Below, piece after piece: positions 1-9,629 of a DNA stretch of 64,000 bases (position 1 is its first letter; each line of letters begins with the position of its first letter). The notes under the pieces were generated by a model that had not been told where the DNA came from, searched no databases, and saw only the letters and a program-made list of their open reading frames with translations. Source of the DNA: Bimuria novae-zelandiae CBS 107.79 (taxonomy: Eukaryota; Ascomycota; Dothideomycetes; Pleosporales; Didymosphaeriaceae); assembly GCA_010015655.1 (NCBI GenBank), contig ML976692.1, positions 430,980 through 494,979 on the forward strand, in the 5' to 3' direction. The position numbers and the translations under genes were made by a program.

Positions 1-843
1 AGAGAAGAAACCGACAACCTCAGCGGCAACGATACCGGCGGAGATCCATTGTTGTTGAGAGAAACCGCGTACGCGGTTGAGGATGTTGACGGGTTGTGCG
101 GAGGCTGTTTCGGCAGTGCGGGCACCTGCATTGAGGAGGCTTGTGGGGTTCTTGAGCGCGTTGGTCACGGGCTGGAGATACTGGGAGATGGTGGCCATGT
201 TACTGCGTGCTCTGTTAGATCTGTGTCTATGAATCTGAAGGTATGGAGGGTAGTCGTACGGTGGTGCCATGCCACGCTGGTGAGCAACGAGCTTGCCGAG
301 CTCCAGGCCGACTCTTGAGTAGTAGATGACGCGCGGGATCAGAGCTGGAGAGATTACGAATTAGCACATGCTTCCAGATAATGCCTGGTCGCAATCATCG
401 GAAGTCCTTCGCTGTCTAGGGGCTTTTGACTGCAACGCGCTACGCGCTTTCGTCCAACACGGCTATGCGAGCTCCATACTGTGCCATTGGGCTCCCCCAA
501 AGCTTTTCTCCGAGAGATGCAGCTCCTCCATATCCAATGCCACTCTGTACCCAGGCGATGAACCGGAAATGGTGCACTAACCTTGCACGCTGCTGATCAA
601 CCTCCCTGTCCGTCCTCCGACCCTGTTGGCCGCGTTCGTAGCCGCACTTCCGACCTTGCTTGCAGCAGCGCTCGCCGATGAGGTGACGCGGGTCAGGCCC
701 TCGGATGCTTTTGACGCTCCCTCGGAAGCCTTCTCCTTCACGGCGCCAGCTGCTTCGGATGTGGACGAGGCATTGCGGATGCCGGTGCGGCGGACCGCGA
801 AAGTCGAGTGCCGCAGCACTTGGCGGGAGGCTGCGAGAGACAT
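1..843 (-). CDS. ATP20: Mitochondrial ATP synthase subunit g (3' end off window)
   Basis: Subunit g is a small membrane-sector protein of mitochondrial F1Fo ATP synthase that helps dimerise the enzyme in the inner membrane. Three exons fit: 843-582, 344-260 and 202 to beyond base 1, with introns 581-345 and 259-203; reading frame is kept across both. The N-terminus is an Arg/Ser/Ala-rich mitochondrial presequence with an Ala/Lys/Ser-rich helix. Then comes the family core, reading GGRTGRLISSVQ, then ALIPRVIYYSRVGLELGKL, then GMAPPNMATISQYLQPVTNA across the second splice. The last exon stays open to the window edge, so the stop codon is not seen. Start chosen at the first ATG of the presequence. 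Nothing looks broken. Identification rests on the conserved IYYxxVGLELGK segment and overall layout. Confidence 0.85.
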
Positions 844-1510
844 TGTGAGAGGTTCCGGGCGCGAATTGGCGATGGGATGGTGATGAGAGGCCCTGCGTTG
901 GAGGTTGGGTTCTGGAGAGATTTTTCGGGATTAGCAGGACTTCCGCGATGGTCTGTGCGATTGGCTCGGCAGGACGGCGTCACTTCACTTCAACTACTCT
1001 TACCTCACAGTGACGGAACGCGTGAGTAGGCATTGCAGTAAAGCAGTGCTCTGGTTTATTCTATCTCTGCTTCCTTAACTGTGCATATGTTCAATTGATG
1101 GTGTCCAGGTCACCAGCGCCTCCGGTTCATCGTGCTCCCGCCCAAATCCTCTTCTGTGCACTGTTAGAGATTCTTCTTCCATTTCTCTTTCCTACTCATG
1201 AGCTTTAAAATTCAAAATTAATTCGATCAAGATAATGAGCATGCAACATAGCGAATGGCGGAATATGGATATACAGATAAAGTTCCGGGAATAGCAAGAA
1301 GTGGGATTAAGAGTTTAACTGTGGAAGAGCGAGGAGGCCGAGAGGAGAGGACGAAAAGGACAAGCATCAATGCCTTATCTCGAAGCACGTCACAAAAAGA
1401 AAGGCTCCCAGATTCTCTTATGCTGCATTAAAGAGGTAGCTCGGCAAGCATCAAGCAGTCCATGGGTGTCACATGGACGGCTTGATCACTACCTGCCCGA
1501 AAGTATTGGT
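844..1510. other. Intergenic, no gene seen
   Basis: About 670 bases between the start of the subunit g gene and the 3' end of the first BTB gene, so it holds the subunit g promoter side. Only short overlapping frames without motifs. I see no RNA gene or repeat. Confidence 0.6.
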
Positions 1511-2692
1511 TTACGGCCAGTAGTCAATGGTGGAATAAACTGACACCAGCTCCCTTAGTCGATCATTCCTCAAAATTTCCGGGTTGCCTGTCCTTTCGAA
1601 GTTGTACGCCGCAATAGCGGAATCTACTTCGCTCCCATGAACGAGCTCGACCTTACCGCGCCAGACGATCCCTTTGTGCTTGAGTCCATCTGCATCCGTT
1701 CTGTTGTAACACAATTGGCCTTCCTTCACCACGAACTCGATATCATCCCACGCACGCGCCTCGAGTGATTTTGTGCCAGGCCTGACTGCATTAGCTATAC
1801 CTGGTAGCGGCGAAGAGGGCGTGAGATACGTACATGTAATAAACAGGCTTGCCGTGATGATGGTGGAACTTGTTGCAGATCTCGTTCTCCATCTAGACGA
1901 CGAGGGCGTCGTGGGGAAGGACAATCGCCGAATCTTTCCGGGCCTCGTCGCGCGCAAAGGCCTTGTACTTGCCCGGTACAATGTTGCGGTCACGACAGAC
2001 GTTGAGGAAATCCTTCAGCATCTCCTGGGTGAAAGAATCGACCTCGTCATCAAGGTCCTTGAAGTCCCAGAGCTCGACCAATGTATCCACATGCAACCTC
2101 CGCAGACGAGAGCCAGGAGACGTCATGCTATAGACCAGTTGCGTCAAGTCCTGGATCATCACATCGGGTTGCGTCGCAAGCAGGAAATACACGTCCAGGC
2201 ATGCGTTCTCGAGATCGGGGACGTCGTTGGTAAATGCGAAAGCATATAGCTCGACGATGTCTTTAATGCCAGCGAGAGAGTAGAGCGCTTTCTTCCCATT
2301 GTAGAGCCATTGGCGAAACATGTCGAATGTGCTAGCCGCGATGCCACTCGCCTCAATGGCGGTGTCGTCGATGCGAAAATTGAAGTGGAACCCGCGTTTG
2401 AGATAGAACGACAACAGCCCGCGGTGTACTAGGAGCTGTGTGGGCGCATCGGTGGTCCCGCCTACCCACACTGTAATGAGGGTATCATAGGCAGTGCTGA
2501 AATGTCAATTGGGTGGCTCAAAGCAGGCGCCAGAATGTAGTCGGGTACGTACGTCGGCGGTTCTGCTTGAGCGAACTGGCACGGGATGTGACTCTTGTTC
2601 TGCTCATGGGCGACCTTTATGGGGTGGTCGGGAAAGGTCTGGTCAGTTCGTTGGTCACCGAAATGGAGCGACCTGTTGATGATTTCGGCCAT
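1511..2692 (-). pseudogene. BTB/POZ domain protein, copy 1 (in-frame stop)
   Basis: BTB/POZ domains mediate protein dimerisation, often as Cullin-3 adaptors or in transcription complexes; the role of this fungal family is unknown. Exon 1 is 2692-2553, intron 2552-2497, exon 2 from 2496. Exon 2 opens with STAYDTLITVWVGG and the BTB core (LLVHRGLLSFYLKRGF) as in the sister copies, and runs to the conserved NIVPG segment. At 1895-1893 there is an in-frame TAG, directly after which homology resumes in the same frame (MENEICNKFHHHHG, matching the FCxRYHDH block of the other copies). A further intron near 1842-1790 (GTACGT..branch GCTAAT..CAG) leads into a C-terminal exon ending at 1511. The TAG may be a nonsense mutation, or be removed by a weak intron (GTACCG..TAG). 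First of four clustered copies; the next copy lies upstream on the same strand. Confidence 0.65.
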
Positions 2693-3177
2693 GCGAGGGT
2701 TGCCACTTGGGAAACAGCGAGGCAAATTTGTGTGGTATACTAGTCGCTGCTTCCTTGGATAGAGCGAAGAGAAGCGCTTATGTAACCGAGACGTTGACTG
2801 CAGAAGTGATTGAATTATGCATGTGCGGGGCGGCGACAGCAAACGGGTCAAGGCTCTAGCGCGCGTCCTGGTACATACGGCACAGCAGATGCGTATAGAG
2901 TTGGTATGTGAACATGAAAAAAATATTCGAGTAGGATCACGATATTGACAGTCTTGTGGACCTCGGGAGGTAAGTTAAGATTGTCCTTAGAACATCCCAG
3001 CGACACACCAAAATGCTCTACCAGCGACGACACTAGCTAGTACGAGCTCTTTCGCGAACTCTCCAACTTGACCGCTGGCCCACTTAGAAGCCCTGTAATG
3101 GGACAAAGCCGTTCAATTTGTTGACAGGAATCCCGAACATTGAGCCATCGAAAATGGCGTGACGAGAAGAAGTCAAA
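2693..3177. other. Intergenic, no gene seen
   Basis: Spacer of about 485 bases between BTB copies 1 and 2. It should hold the promoter of copy 1 (minus strand). No further gene or repeat found. Confidence 0.5.
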
Positions 3178-4159
3178 CTATGCCTCTCTAATATGCCCCG
3201 TTGCCATCCAACGTATGGCCATCGGCGTCGTCACTAATGCACGTAAGTATGATCTCTCGTCAAAGGGATCGCCTACTCTCACCTCAGGGTGCTCATGGTA
3301 TCGCTCGCAAAAGTGTGCCCTCATATGGGATGTCCATCCATCTCTTTCAAGTGAGAAAAGGGTGCAATCGGTCTGAGAACCATCTCTGAATCTTTTGAGG
3401 GTGCAGGCCCGAAGCATGTCAATCAAGCTTTCGTTTGGCATGTTAATTCTGCACAACCTCTCTATTACATCTCGAAATTCGCCGTCTCAACAATTGTATC
3501 CATGATCATCTTTCTCAAAGAGCTTTTTTCCGCGGTTGATTGATATGCAGATTTCAAAGGTCGTAGTTGATAGCACCAGCTGTTGATGTAACCGCAGATG
3601 TACGCGTCGAGTGCGGTGTTCCTCAAGGAAGGGATACCGTAGAAGTCGGCCAAGTCGAAAACGTCCATTGCCTGTTGCTGATTCAAGGGGATTCCATTGC
3701 AGCTCACAATGCCGGTGTTCATCCAATCATAGAAGATCTTGAATCTCTCAACAGTACAACCCTTGACTTCGTAGAAGTACGAACCGCCCTCTCTGAAATG
3801 GCCATTAAGTGCGCGATCAAAGTATTCCCGAGTAGAAGCAGAGAACACAGCGGTAAATGCAAAACTTCTTCTTGAGACCGGGGTGCTCGGTGACTCGTAT
3901 GGTCATCATGTTGTCGTACGCAGCTCTGTTTCACGGCTGAAGTTAGCGTTGCGTCTTGTGTCATACCGATGTGCTGGAGGCTTCTGAGTTTCATGAAAGA
4001 GTTGAACGTTGTATTATTCATCCTAGGGTGACTTGCGACAGGATGGGCTCATATGTTTACTTACGCGGGTGGCCTCGCTGCAGGATAGCTGCACGGGATA
4101 TCGCTGAGTGACAGGCGAGCAAGCGCTTCCCCACTGTCTAACTCGGAATCACCCGCCAT
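3178..4159 (-). pseudogene. BTB/POZ domain protein, copy 2 (two frameshifts)
   Basis: Same family and layout as the neighbouring copies. Exon 1 (4159-4065, 95 nt) encodes a short leader ending in RPPA; the intron 4064-3926 has a GTAAGT donor and a CTAAC branch site; exon 2 begins AAYDNMMTIRV. The BTB core starts in frame (CIYRCVLCFYS) but shifts near 3845, where one extra G in a GGG run moves the reading to the frame carrying EYFDRALNGHFREGGSYFYE. That frame continues through DLADFYGIPSLRNTALDAYI to ANFEM and then hits TAA TAG at about 3465; homology resumes in another frame as VIERLCRINMPNES and continues to HFCERYHEHPE, ending at 3178. Two frame breaks argue for a pseudogene, though homopolymer sequencing error could explain the first. 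Confidence 0.7.
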
Positions 4160-4551
4160 ATTGTACGCGCCGTTTTCGAAGTTCGAGCGAGAGTGGCCGT
4201 GAGAGAATTTGATTTACTAAAGTGCTCGCCGGCGAAAAGTTGTGCCGGAAGTCAAGCGCAGCAAACGGAAGGAGCGCGCAATGCGGTCACGTAGTTTGAA
4301 ATGATGGTGAGTTACCCCAGGATGAGCTATACAAGAGCAGAGGTTCTATACGGCACTCGACCAAACAGTCAGGCAGACGGGAAATTTTGAAACAGGGAGC
4401 ATCAGATACCTATGGTAAGCACTTAGACGCCGTTGCAAATGCTATCAACGAAAGTAGGCCGTGTCGTTTCGGGACATGATATACACAACCCATTAAGGTT
4501 GTATTAGGGTTATTAGTGCCGTTTCTTATCAAATTCATGTCATCGCCAGCC
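4160..4551. other. Intergenic, no gene seen
   Basis: About 390 bases between BTB copies 2 and 3; upstream region of copy 2. No motif-bearing frame or repeat seen. Confidence 0.5.
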
Positions 4552-5538
4552 CTATCTTAGCCTCAAAAGGAGCAGGCAGGCAACGAATGACATATGACCA
4601 TGAGCCAAATCATCAATGGAGTATGGAGTATCCCGCCGTAGTATCTCAATCGGTTTCCATCTGCGAGCTGATGATTGAGTCAGCACCATGCTATGAGTGT
4701 TTAGGCTTGAAAAAACATACTCGGCGTCAACATCCTTCTGGTCCACCGATTCTAAAACCGTATGGTCGTGATATCGAGTGCAAAAATCCCCCCTCATGCG
4801 CTTTGTCCACTGGTCGCGCGTCATATCACCACTGCCTACCCCTGGGACCACGCTCCTAGCACGCGAAGCCTCGATGATGTCAGCTGCAAAATCGAAACCC
4901 CATCCAGCCACGAAGGTCTTCAAAGTTTTGAAGCTATACCAGTCGACCCTGATGTCCACTAGCAGCTTGCGCAGAGGGCTGTTTTCGGGGGTTCGTTCGT
5001 AGATGGCTTTGATAGATGTGAGATCGGTGGCCCTTTTCCCGAGGTAGACGCACATATGAGCCTCTATCGCGCAATTCTTTAGGGAAGGAATGGTGTAGAA
5101 GTCGGTAAATATATAGAGATCAAGCGCTTGATAGTACTTGTCCATTTGCTTGAGTCCGATAGTAGGGATACCTGTGTTAATCCAGTTGTAGAACATCTCG
5201 AAAGTGACGATCTTGTAGTCGGTCACTTCGTAGACATCCAAGTCGCCTTCTTTGAAATTGCTGTTGAAGGCGCGCTTGAATAATTCCGAGTGGAAGCATA
5301 GGACACCGCGATAAACGAGAAATTCCCTGCTGGTGCTGCCTTCACTGACTTTGATAGTCGTTATGCGGTCATATGCGGTGCTAACGGCCGTCGTGAGCAG
5401 AACTCTTTCCACAGCTTCGCATACTATGCTTAGATGAACTTACGCGGGCGGCTCTGCTGCGTCGTGATTGCAGGGAAACTTCCAATGGTTGTCAATAGAC
5501 GCGAGGTCAGTCGTCTCGGACCCACTGCCAGAAGCCAT
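4552..5538 (-). CDS. BTB/POZ domain protein, copy 3 (apparently intact)
   Basis: The only one of the four clustered BTB copies that reads through. Exon 1 is 5538-5444 (95 nt, the same length as in copy 2, ending EPPA in phase 2); intron 5443-5381 begins GTAAGT; exon 2 starts at 5380 with ATAYDRITTIKVSEG. The BTB fold follows (FLVYRGVLCFHSELFKRAF, then VTFEMFYNWINTG, then IFTDFYTIPSLKNCAIEAH), then a helical C-terminal half with SPLRKLLVDI, RARSVVPGVG and FCTRYHDHTV. A 60-nt frame-preserving intron is likely near 4719-4660 (GTATGT..CTGAC..CAG), which would give about 287 residues. No signal peptide or membrane segment. Function unknown; BTB families generally act through dimerisation. No Kelch, MATH or DNA-binding partner domain is present. 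Confidence 0.75.
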
Positions 5539-6384
5539 GGTGGAATGGCGGGTTCGGGTCGAGCTGGAAAGTGCGCAGTGGGCAGATTCAAATAGGGGCC
5601 CCACGCGCACGGGCGGTCAATTGCAAGTGAGATAGGTGCGGCACAATTGTACTTTCCGCTGGCGAAAACGGGTAGTTGCGGGAGACGTAATTTACTAGAG
5701 ACGGTTATCAAGCGTCCGCCGTTCAACACACGTGTCCTCGTGATATGCGTGCATGCAGTCACAGAGCGGTGACCCTGTGGTGAAGGTGAAGGTGACTAGG
5801 TGACGTTGTCTTGTGTGCTTTGTAGAAGGACGTTCAGCAGCTGCGTATTTTGCCAGTTCCCTTAGGTAGCCAGCGGGTACCAGACAAGGTCCTAACAGCA
5901 ACTAAAGGTGAGTGAGCCCAAGAACTGTATAGTAAGGCTTGTGAGCACAAGTTTAGTGAGGAGCTTTAGACGAACAAACGCAAGTGAGGTACGAGTGCTA
6001 CCCTGTTTGGTCTTTCGTGATTGAAGTTGAGACACCCTTGAGTAAGCAATAACGTAAAACCCGAAGTAAGGTAGCGTGCGAAGGTGCTTAACTGCTGTAG
6101 AGTGTATGGAACCCTCGGGGTGATTCGTGTGGGCAGTGCTGAAGGCATCAGCAGCACAGTGACTACCGTAGGTGTTCTGGGTCAATCTGACGTCCTGCTG
6201 GGTTTGTGCGGGGTTTCGCTTTGGCTAGTGAAAGCCTGACTGTTGCTGTGGTTGTGATCAAAGCGTAGATATAATAAGGGCGGCTGTGCGAGTGACGCAT
6301 ATATAAGGTCCCCGCCACGATACTGCCGCTTCTCCCACACACTCCACCACTTGCTAAGTGTCTGTCAACGTCGCGACAACCACA
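5539..6384. other. Divergent intergenic region
   Basis: About 850 bases between the divergently transcribed BTB copies 3 and 4, so it holds both promoters. The open frames inside have no recognisable motifs. A TATA-like site for copy 4 is listed separately. Confidence 0.6.
6300..6307 (+). promoter_or_regulatory. TATA-like box upstream of BTB copy 4
   Basis: TATATAAG lies 78-85 bases upstream of the copy 4 start codon and is followed by a C-rich leader. It is a good TATA match at a plausible distance; transcription from it is an inference. Confidence 0.45.
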
Positions 6385-7252
6385 ATGACTTCCACAGCGT
6401 TCCCAAATGCGGTGACCCATTACGTATCCGTGGACTACATACCATGCGACAACTCGTCTCCTAAGCCACCTGCGTAAGTTTTCCTGATACAAACATGGAA
6501 TAAAAAACCTGGGCAGCGCTGATTAATGCGTGCGTAGTAGTGCATACGACGGGATGATGACCATCGAGGTGGAAGTACCTTCTCAGTCGGACACCAACGC
6601 AATCAAGAAATACCAAGTCTACCGCGGTGTGCTATGCTTCCATTCTGACTTCTTCAACAAAGCCCTCAACGGACCCTTCAAAGAAGGCGGCGCAAAATCC
6701 TATCGCTTAGACAACAATGTCAAACCCGAGACCTTCGAGTTGTACTACAACTGGATGAACACCAGCATCATCTCATACGGATACGATAGCAGCAAGTCGC
6801 CTCACGAGAGCGACGACCGATGTCTATGTGTTCGCTGATTTCTACGCCATACCGACTCTCAAGAATCAGGCTTTGGAGCTCTATTTCAAAGCCGCCTTCG
6901 AAGACGAAGTCATCGACACGCACGCCGCCGACCGGGCTTATTCGCGGGTCCCGGAGAATAGCTCGCTCAGGAAGCTGGTCATGGACATCCTGGCGGATAC
7001 TTGGGACTTTTCCACTTTCAGGGCAGTTTGCACGCAGAACATCGACATGGGAGTGAGTCTTATGGAAGTTTGTCGGGCGAAGCGTATATTTCCAGGTGGT
7101 GGGAAGGTGAGTGACCAATCCTTATCTGCTCGTAATTCAGAAGCTAACTTTGATAGCACGGAGGCTCAGGGATGACTCACAAATGGGAAGCGGAGATGAA
7201 GAAGCAATTCTGCAAGCGCTATCACGACCATGCGACGCTATCGCGGAAGTAA
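6385..7252 (+). pseudogene. BTB/POZ domain protein, copy 4 (one frameshift)
   Basis: Inverted relative to copies 1-3. Exon 1 6385-6473 encodes a short leader ending KPPA; intron 6474-6537 (GTAAGT..TAG); exon 2 opens SAYDGMMTIEVEV and carries the BTB core YQVYRGVLCFHSDFFNKAL and TFELYYNWMNTSI. Near 6805-6820 the frame must shift by one base: the first frame ends in a TGA at 6836-6838, while the overlapping frame reads VYVFADFYAIPTLKNQALE and continues with SSLRKLVMDILADTWDF and CRAKRIFPGGGK. Intron 7107-7156 has a perfect GCTAAC branch, and the last exon ends in FCKRYHDHATLSRK then TAA at 7250-7252. Splice sites and the rest of the protein are well preserved, so the break is either recent or a one-base sequence error. 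Confidence 0.75.
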
Positions 7253-7364
7253 CGGGCACTACGCACTCGCTGCTGTGACACGTAGGGGATTTTTGCGGAC
7301 CGTACTTTGCAGACAATGGTGAGAGTCTGACGGTGGTTTATGATGGGGTTCCTGATTCGGCTCT

Positions 7365-7500
7365 GTCACCCATGGCCTAACGGCAAGGTACGAAGTAGAT
7401 GTTATCAGCCACTGTATTGCTCGTCCTGGGGTAACACTGGAGTAATCCAAAACTAAATAGAATCGTCTTACACGATCTTGTCTCTGCACGATTGGTGTAC
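7365..7500 (-). repeat. Diverged dispersed repeat, copy A
   Basis: Read on the minus strand, this segment aligns along its length with 11706-11840 on the plus strand, for example the shared words CCAATCGTG, ACAAGATCG, TAAGAC, GGACGAG, AATACAG and CATCTACTT in the same order and spacing. By eye roughly three quarters of positions match. It lies between the BTB copy 4 stop and the 3' end of MST1. It could be an old transposon fragment or a SINE-like repeat. Confidence 0.6.
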
Positions 7501-7526
7501 ATACAATCAATATACAGCCACGTATC

Positions 7527-9191
7527 CTACAAAAAGCTCTTCACCAGACCCAAAAAGTACCCTCTAGCCTCCTCCATCTTAAGCCCGACGTTGAGGGCAC
7601 CGCTTTTAAGTCTATCTTGATCTGTGACTTCCCGTTTCAGCAACAAAGAAAGAATCTTCAAGGCGGCAGATTGATTCGGTTGGCTCATCATCTGTAAGCG
7701 CACGGTTTCCGATTCGACCTCCTCTCGACCGATGATGATGGCGTGGTTATATTTCTTCACTCTGGCATCGTGGAACTTCCTTCCCAATCCACGGGCGCTA
7801 GAATCGATGTCTATGGGAAGGTGGACAGCGTCTAGTTGCTGAGGAGTCGGCTTCGAATTGTTTGATACATCTGTGGCGATCGAGGATGTAGGTTCCGGGA
7901 TGCCCGCAAGCACGGCTTGAACGCGCGCGGCGTACGCGAGCACGTCAGGATCGTCGTTCAATGTTACGATGAGAGCGGGACGTGGCGACATCCAGAATGG
8001 GAAGGTTCCGGCATAGTGCTCGAGTAGGAGAGCCATGAAACGCTCTAGCGAGCCGTATATGGCGCGATGCACGATGACGGGCCGGCGCATGGAAGGAGGG
8101 ATATTTTTGTCCCCAGCGGAGATTGGACCTGCCTCGAGCTCTTCTGGAGAAGCTTGGTACTGTAGATCGAACCGCTGTGGCAGCTGGAAATCGAGCTGGA
8201 TAGTTGCCGTTTGATGTTCTTTGCCGGTCGCGTCTCTTAAGATGATATCAATCTTTGGGCCATAGAACGCGCCGTCTCCCTTGTTGATGGCCCACTCCCT
8301 TCCACTGTTGTTCAGTGCCGTGGTCAGCTGCTCTTCAGCCCGAGCCCATTCCTCTTCTGTTCCAATGAAGTGGTCTTCTGGTCGGGTTGATAGCAACAGC
8401 TTGTACGGACCCAGATTGAATGTATCGTACACCATGCCCACGAATCTCAGAGTCTGCTCGATTTCGGACAGGATCTGGTCTGGTCGACAGAAAATGTGCG
8501 CATCGTCTTGATGGAAACGTCGGACTCGTGTCAAGCCGGTCAAAGACCCCGATATCTCGTTGCGGTGCAGTGCGCTGAAATCGGCGTATCGTACGGGCAG
8601 GTCTCTGTAGCTTTTCAATTCGCCCTCACCCCAGAACAACAAGCAGTGTCCTGGACAGTTCATCGGCTTCAGCCCAAATTCTTCGTCCTCGCCCGCTTGC
8701 GCATTCTCTGTTTGTCCCGTTGCGCCTCGCCCTTGCACGCTAAACATGTCCTCCGCATAGTTTTCCCAATGCCCTGACTTTTCCCATAATGACTTCTTGT
8801 ATATTGTCGGGGTAATGACCTCTTTGTATCCGAATTGAGGGTATTGCGCTCGGAGAAAGTCCTGGAGCTTCTGGAAGATGTAGGCGCCGTTGGGAAAGAG
8901 AAGCGGCGACCCAGGGGACAATGGAGACGTGATGAAGAGATCGTGCAGTTTCGCAACCTCTCGATGATCGGCGCTTACGGGAGGCTTTGGCGGATTGAAT
9001 GTTGTGGGATTTAACTGACCATTTCGAGAGGTCTTCTCCCCGCGCAAGGTCGGCGATTGCTGAAATTGTTGGGGAGTGGAGCATGAACAGTTCCTAGTGG
9101 GTACCTTCACATAATGGCGAAGAGGCAGAGGTCCTAGGGAGGTCCTCCCAAGCAAATTGGATGCTCTCTGAAGCGGTCGTATGCGAGGCAT
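7527..9191 (-). CDS. MST1: Threonyl-tRNA synthetase, mitochondrial
   Basis: Charges mitochondrial tRNA-Thr with threonine using ATP. Single-exon frame of 554 residues. The first 50 or so residues are Arg/Ser-rich with few acids, as in a mitochondrial presequence. The class II catalytic core follows: motif 1 region GYKEVITPTIYKKSLWEKSG with HWENYAEDMF, the zinc/threonine-site block LKPMNCPGHCLLF, motif 2 FSALHRNEISGSLTGLTRVR then RFHQDDAHIFCRP, and motif 3 HRAIYGSLERFMALLLEHYAG. An anticodon-binding domain (PRPALIVTLNDD...) makes the C-terminus. It lacks the N-terminal TGS and editing domains of the cytosolic enzyme, as expected for the MST1 type. Divergent from the gene starting at 9630, with a 438-base shared upstream region. 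Confidence 0.93.
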   Translation of the reverse strand: MPRIRPLQRASNLLGRTSLGPLPLRHYVKVPTRNCSCSTPQQFQQSPTLRGEKTSRNGQLNPTTFNPPKPPVSADHREVAKLHDLFITSPLSPGSPLLFPNGAYIFQKLQDFLRAQYPQFGYKEVITPTIYKKSLWEKSGHWENYAEDMFSVQGRGATGQTENAQAGEDEEFGLKPMNCPGHCLLFWGEGELKSYRDLPVRYADFSALHRNEISGSLTGLTRVRRFHQDDAHIFCRPDQILSEIEQTLRFVGMVYDTFNLGPYKLLLSTRPEDHFIGTEEEWARAEEQLTTALNNSGREWAINKGDGAFYGPKIDIILRDATGKEHQTATIQLDFQLPQRFDLQYQASPEELEAGPISAGDKNIPPSMRRPVIVHRAIYGSLERFMALLLEHYAGTFPFWMSPRPALIVTLNDDPDVLAYAARVQAVLAGIPEPTSSIATDVSNNSKPTPQQLDAVHLPIDIDSSARGLGRKFHDARVKKYNHAIIIGREEVESETVRLQMMSQPNQSAALKILSLLLKREVTDQDRLKSGALNVGLKMEEARGYFLGLVKSFL

Positions 9192-9629
9192 CGAGAAATT
9201 GGCGAGCTTCAGAGCTTCGCGTGAGCTTCGAGACGCGTAAAGACTAGCGCCTTGGCATCCCCGTCACAGATCTTATCAGATGATGACGTCGAGGCATTCA
9301 TACGTGCATCAAAGCTACGCGACGCCTGCTGCAAATGGCTCGTAGCAATATGAGCATACATATTGTCATTCCTTGCGCGAGATCACATCTAGGCGAATCG
9401 TTTGGCCTGAGGATATTCACCATCCCTCGCTGATTGGCCAGCACCACGTCACACCTCGAGGCAGTGGCAACCTACCTTTCCCAGCCTCTTCCAAAGAACT
9501 GCAGCATGTAGACGACACCAGCTTTTGCATGTTGCATAACCTCTTAGAATTCATCTTTTTACCTTGTTACCACGAAAAACTTTCATAATAAATATTAGTC
9601 ATTGAAGAGAAGTGAGAAGGCCGAGCGAA
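9192..9629. other. Divergent promoter region
   Basis: 438 bases between MST1 (minus) and the next gene (plus). No coding motif. It contains CCAGCACCACGTCAC around 9438-9452, a possible CRE-like CGTCA site, but this is only a word match. Confidence 0.5.
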
